Below are positions 41,337-42,782 of a DNA stretch of 42,782 nt, one piece after another. The translations under genes and the position numbers were made by a program. The stretch is from Methanogenium sp. Its GTDB lineage: Archaea > Halobacteriota > Methanomicrobia > Methanomicrobiales > Methanomicrobiaceae. Position 1 is the first letter of the stretch. Each line of letters starts with the position of its first letter. The notes beneath the pieces were generated by a model. The model ran no database searches. It had not been told where the DNA came from and saw only the letters and a program-made list of their open reading frames with translations. The DNA lies in the NCBI GenBank assembly GCA_030595665.1, contig JAUVCV010000018.1:1-42782 (forward strand), written 5' to 3'.

Positions 41337-42782
41337 TTACTGTTCTGAATCGTCCCCCTTTCCCTTCTCATACAATTCCTCAGTTCCGAAGGGGGATTCT
41401 TCCGGAACACCAGTCACATCGCTGTCATCGTTTTGATCCAAAACATAATGTGGCTGCTCCTTCGGTTCAACAATGAAGGTCTTCTCCACCTTCTTCCCGG
41501 CCCTGCCGTATCGCTCCTTGGCAACCTGAAGCTGCACCGTAAAGTGGTGAACGCCCCGACTCCTCCCGGAGAGCGGCACCAGATATTTTCCGGGGTCAGT
41601 GAAGTGTTCGATAGAAACACCGTCGATGGAGACCGTACAGACAAACCCCCGGTAGGGCCCCCCGGATACATCAGCAGTAACCTCAGCCTGTGCAAGAGTA
41701 TCGTTTTCCCGGACAGTCTCCGGAAGATTCACAACGATTTCAGGTCGTACCCGGTGCCCTGCAAAGTCCTTTACGAAAATTATCAGAACAAGAAAGAGAA
41801 GAAGAAATGGCGACGCGTATATCACAACATTGTGCAGGCCCGGACTAATGTCACGCGGATTGAAAACCCCGTCCCCGTCCACATCAACAGCGGCAGCGAT
41901 GGCAGACTCCGCGTAGGCTATCGCACCCACTGTATCACCTGTCGCATACTGTTTCTTTGCATCTTCTAACAGTGCCTGAGCCTTTTTCGGGTTGTAGCCA
42001 AGGTTATCCGAGATCACCCGCTCCGCCTCCGCGATCGCCTCTGGTGCCATTGAAACCAGATCAAATGAAACAGCGGCACCTGCTGCACCAACATCCACAT
42101 CCTCTTCAACACTTCCGTAGCCAAACTTCTCAACAACGATCGTGTGTAACCCCTGTCCGATCGGGATTTCAAGAGGGGAGTTCCCGGAAACAACGCCGTC
42201 AACGGAGACAGCAGCTCCTTCGGGTACGGTGTGAACGGACAACGTGACCTTTGCAGGCGAAAGCTCGGCCTTCACCTCCGATATCTTTCCCGCCGCAACA
42301 TCGACCCTGCCGGTCCAGTCATCATATCCGGTTTTTCTGATGACAACATCGTAGGTTCCCGGCACAACATCTTCAAGCGTTGTTTTGGTGGTGCCCTTAA
42401 ACTCCCCGTTCAGATAAATATCCGCGTTGGACAGGACAGACTCAACGGTAATTCTCCCCAGCATAGATACGGGCTCAAACGTATGCACCAGCGACTGCGA
42501 CATGTCTTCGTTTACGGTCACCGTTGCGGCATAGTCGGAGTAATTTTCAAGCTGCAGGAGCACGCGATGCTGGCCTGCGGGAAGCTCATAGAGAATGGTA
42601 TTCGATATGCCAGAGAACGTGTCGTCGATAAATATCCGTGCACCCTCGGGTGTTGTCGATACCGAGAACGCATCGCCCACCACCAATTCCAGATTATAAC
42701 CGATGTAGGCGGTCCGCCCCCCCTCTACCTCGAATATCGTCTCCCATGTCCGATAGCCCGGCAGCTCAAGCCTGATATAATG
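41337..42782 (-). CDS. PEGA-domain membrane protein (5' end beyond the window)
   Basis: The frame stays open to the window edge: beyond the TTG at 42686 it continues with YIRLELPGYRTWETIFEVEG, itself a PEGA-like unit. The start therefore lies outside and at least 481 residues are present. PEGA units include STTPEGARIFIDD, SNADIYLNGEFKG with YDVVIRKTGYDD, and TVPEGAAVSVDGVVSG. A helical segment and a calcium-loop-like DVDGDGVFNPRD lead to a membrane helix (VVIYASPFLLLFLVLIIFV). After it comes an Ig-like domain and an acidic tail. PEGA domains are often found fused to Ser/Thr kinases elsewhere; here the kinase is the next gene. Confidence 0.87.
   Translation of the reverse strand, partial: HYIRLELPGYRTWETIFEVEGGRTAYIGYNLELVVGDAFSVSTTPEGARIFIDDTFSGISNTILYELPAGQHRVLLQLENYSDYAATVTVNEDMSQSLVHTFEPVSMLGRITVESVLSNADIYLNGEFKGTTKTTLEDVVPGTYDVVIRKTGYDDWTGRVDVAAGKISEVKAELSPAKVTLSVHTVPEGAAVSVDGVVSGNSPLEIPIGQGLHTIVVEKFGYGSVEEDVDVGAAGAAVSFDLVSMAPEAIAEAERVISDNLGYNPKKAQALLEDAKKQYATGDTVGAIAYAESAIAAAVDVDGDGVFNPRDISPGLHNVVIYASPFLLLFLVLIIFVKDFAGHRVRPEIVVNLPETVRENDTLAQAEVTADVSGGPYRGFVCTVSIDGVSIEHFTDPGKYLVPLSGRSRGVHHFTVQLQVAKERYGRAGKKVEKTFIVEPKEQPHYVLDQNDDSDVTGVPEESPFGTEELYEKGKGDDSEQ

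Overview
The window comes from a methanogenic archaeon, most likely order Methanomicrobiales. It opens with the 5' end of an archaeal 16S rRNA gene on the minus strand. It carries coenzyme F420 biosynthesis (cofH), the small subunit of archaeal DNA polymerase D, archaeal signal peptidase, Tsr3, type II GAPDH, TrpB2 and the HTH-PAS and receiver-PAS signalling proteins typical of that order. Genes use archaeal TATA/BRE promoters, purine-rich ribosome binding sites and some apparently leaderless starts. No tRNA, CRISPR array, insertion sequence or integrase was seen.

Layout. 1-1250: 16S rRNA 5' end, its long promoter/leader region, and a possible small membrane protein. 1263-2839: thiamine salvage (thiM-thiE). 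3132-4540: a membrane protein split by a frameshift in a C run. 4547-8209: iscU, iscS, cofH and signal peptidase on the minus strand, with the PolD small subunit diverging at 8301. 9736-9960: remnant of a sensor histidine kinase. 10023-11176: two coupled membrane proteins. 11425-13877: trpB2 coupled to a COG3199 NAD-kinase-like gene; trpB2 has an in-frame TAA just after its start. 13957-18717: a giant secreted beta-helix surface protein. 18952-23251: PHP phosphoesterase, cardiolipin synthase, HTH-PAS regulator. 23252-25809: a structured intergenic region or Cys-rich ORF, a coiled-coil protein and a receiver-PAS protein. 25925-28340: a deoxyribosyltransferase fusion, tsr3, a 2TM protein and a methyltransferase. 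28548-33534: a degenerate receiver-kinase, msrA, cheW and a soluble chemoreceptor. 33820-37496: beta-propeller, PH-domain, DUF2115-like and zinc-ribbon proteins. 37721-39398: gap and a VOC protein. 39969-42782: an AT-rich Ser/Thr kinase next to a PEGA-domain membrane protein that runs off the window.

How the genes fit together. Much of the middle is signal perception: HTH-PAS, receiver-PAS, receiver-kinase, and MCP plus CheW with methionine sulfoxide reductase directly downstream. Cell-surface and envelope genes (beta-helix protein, beta-propeller, PEGA, cardiolipin synthase, signal peptidase) are interleaved. Three genes look broken or in transition (membrane protein, trpB2, histidine kinase remnant), and the kinase at 40-41 kb is the clearest candidate for recent acquisition. 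All calls are from reading the sequence; no searches were run.
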